From NCBI GenBank assembly GCA_014529385.2, contig CM043959.1, positions 1 through 64,000 on the forward strand: 64,000 nucleotides of DNA, in the 5' to 3' direction. The position numbers and the translations under genes were made by a program. This DNA is from Adiantum capillus-veneris. Lineage: Eukaryota > Streptophyta > Polypodiopsida > Polypodiales > Pteridaceae. Positions 63,428 through 64,000 of this stretch are shown here, piece by piece. Every line of letters begins with the position of its first letter. The stretch's first letter is position 1. The notes below the pieces were generated by a model. The model searched no databases. It was not told the origin of the DNA and saw nothing but the letters and a program-made list of their open reading frames with translations.

Positions 63428-64000
63428 TGGGCTTTTTACTAAAGGCGCGCGAGGAGGCATTCTAAAATTTTAGAATGCCCCTGTGCGCGCCGTTAGTACA
63501 AAGCCCATTTTTGGGGGGTTTTGGACACTTATCTTTCCAAAAAGGCCCTTTTTAGAGGTTTTTGGACATTTTTCTCTCAAAAAGCTCCCTAAAAAAAAGA
63601 AAAAAGGGTCTTTTTACTAACGGCGCGCGAGGAGGCATTCCAAAATTTTGGAATGCCCCCTCGCGCGCAGTTAGTACAAAGCTTTTTTTAGTGATTTTTG
63701 GACACTTATCTTTCCAAAAAGCCCCTTTTTAGAGGTTTTTGGACATTTTCCTCTCAAAAAGCTCCCTAAAAAGAGGAAAAAAAGACCTTTTTACTAACGG
63801 CGTGCGAGGAAGCATTCCAAAATTGGAATGCCCCCTCGCGCGCCATTAGTACAAAGCTCTTTTTAGTGATTTTTGGACACTTATCTTTCCAAAAAGCCCC
63901 TTTTTAGAGGTTTTTGGACATTTTCCTCTCAAAAAGCTCCCTAAAAAGAGGGAAAAAGGGCCTTTTTACTAACGGCGCGCGAGGAGGCATTCCAAAATTT
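63428..64000. repeat. 177-bp tandem repeat, each unit with a 70-80 bp palindrome
   Basis: Palindromes are centred at about 63467, 63645, 63821 and 63997, so the period is 176-178 bp. Copy 1 spans 63428-63507 and pairs across its centre with few mismatches. Copy 2 (63610-63681) has arms CTAACGGCGCGCGAGGAGGC and its near-complement GCCCCCTCGCGCGCAGTTAG around CAAAATTTTG. Copy 3 has lost two bases at the centre. Copy 4 is cut by the window end. The linker between palindromes is T-rich (TTTTTGGACA, AAAAAGCTCCC) and also repeated. Confidence 0.92.

Larger units (their letters stand above)
58489..64000 (+). mobile_element. Younger Tat-lineage element, 5' part replaced by the chromovirus
   Basis: Gag linker, protease, RT, first RNase H, second RNase H and integrase lie in one frame from 58489 to 62655 with only two stops (58837 and 61798). 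The hairpin, the polypurine tract and the beginning of a 3' LTR follow. The part left of 58489 is not found on the other side of the chromovirus. The domain order and the extra RNase H make it Tat. It is a different subfamily from the outer element, with protein similarity clear but only moderate. Confidence 0.9.
62684..64000 (+). repeat. 3' LTR of the younger Tat element, beginning only
   Basis: It starts directly after GGGAGGGCTAA. The first two bases are TC, not TG, so the terminus is mutated or unusual. 62700-63050 is AT-rich without features. The LTR continues beyond the window. Confidence 0.7.

Overview
This is a stretch of repeat-dominated plant nuclear DNA. It contains no complete host gene that I recognise. 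Almost every coding signal belongs to Ty3/gypsy LTR retrotransposons of two plant lineages. One is Tat-type, whose pol carries a second RNase H domain between the usual RNase H and the integrase. The other is chromoviral, with a chromodomain after the integrase. This mix, the depth of nesting, the 2.6-kb LTRs and the many old, decayed copies point to a land plant with a large genome. I cannot name the species.

Layout. (1) 1-23936 (+): an old Tat element, 'outer Tat'. Its 5' LTR is cut by the window edge and its 3' LTR is at 21335-23936. Its pol is split inside the second RNase H domain by a 15.1-kb block of related elements (4389-19533), flanked by a perfect 5-bp target duplication TCTAC. That block is a tandem array of the form LTR - gag+X - LTR - gag+X - LTR - integrase - LTR. 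Two of its units are non-autonomous and carry a gag followed by an unrecognised second half. (2) 24556-33264 (-): a heavily decayed chromovirus with both LTRs. (3) About 34563-48905 (-): fragments of Tat elements, broken by an unclassified insertion with a long inverted repeat (35484 to about 39960) and by a short-LTR, non-coding element with two internal tandem-repeat arrays (45562-48476, target duplication TAACG). (4) 49190-58488 (+): a young chromovirus whose gag-pol is one frame with four in-frame stops and no frameshift. A truncated relative precedes it and shares its 5' LTR. (5) 58489-64000 (+): a second, younger Tat element whose gag the chromovirus abuts. Its 3' LTR contains a 177-bp tandem repeat with a 70-80 bp near-perfect palindrome in every unit, running off the window.

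The pieces most likely to be new are these. A small ORF of about 72 codons lies in the leader of the Tat elements; it is present in several diverged copies and changes mostly at silent positions. A hairpin sits immediately before the polypurine tract; in the Tat elements the loop CATGAATR is conserved while the stem changes in a compensatory way, and the pol stop codon lies in the loop in two of them. The chromovirus has an analogous hairpin at the same place. The palindrome array at the right end and the gag-X non-autonomous units also merit attention.

All boundaries were read by eye. Identity statements are estimates from side-by-side reading, not computed alignments.
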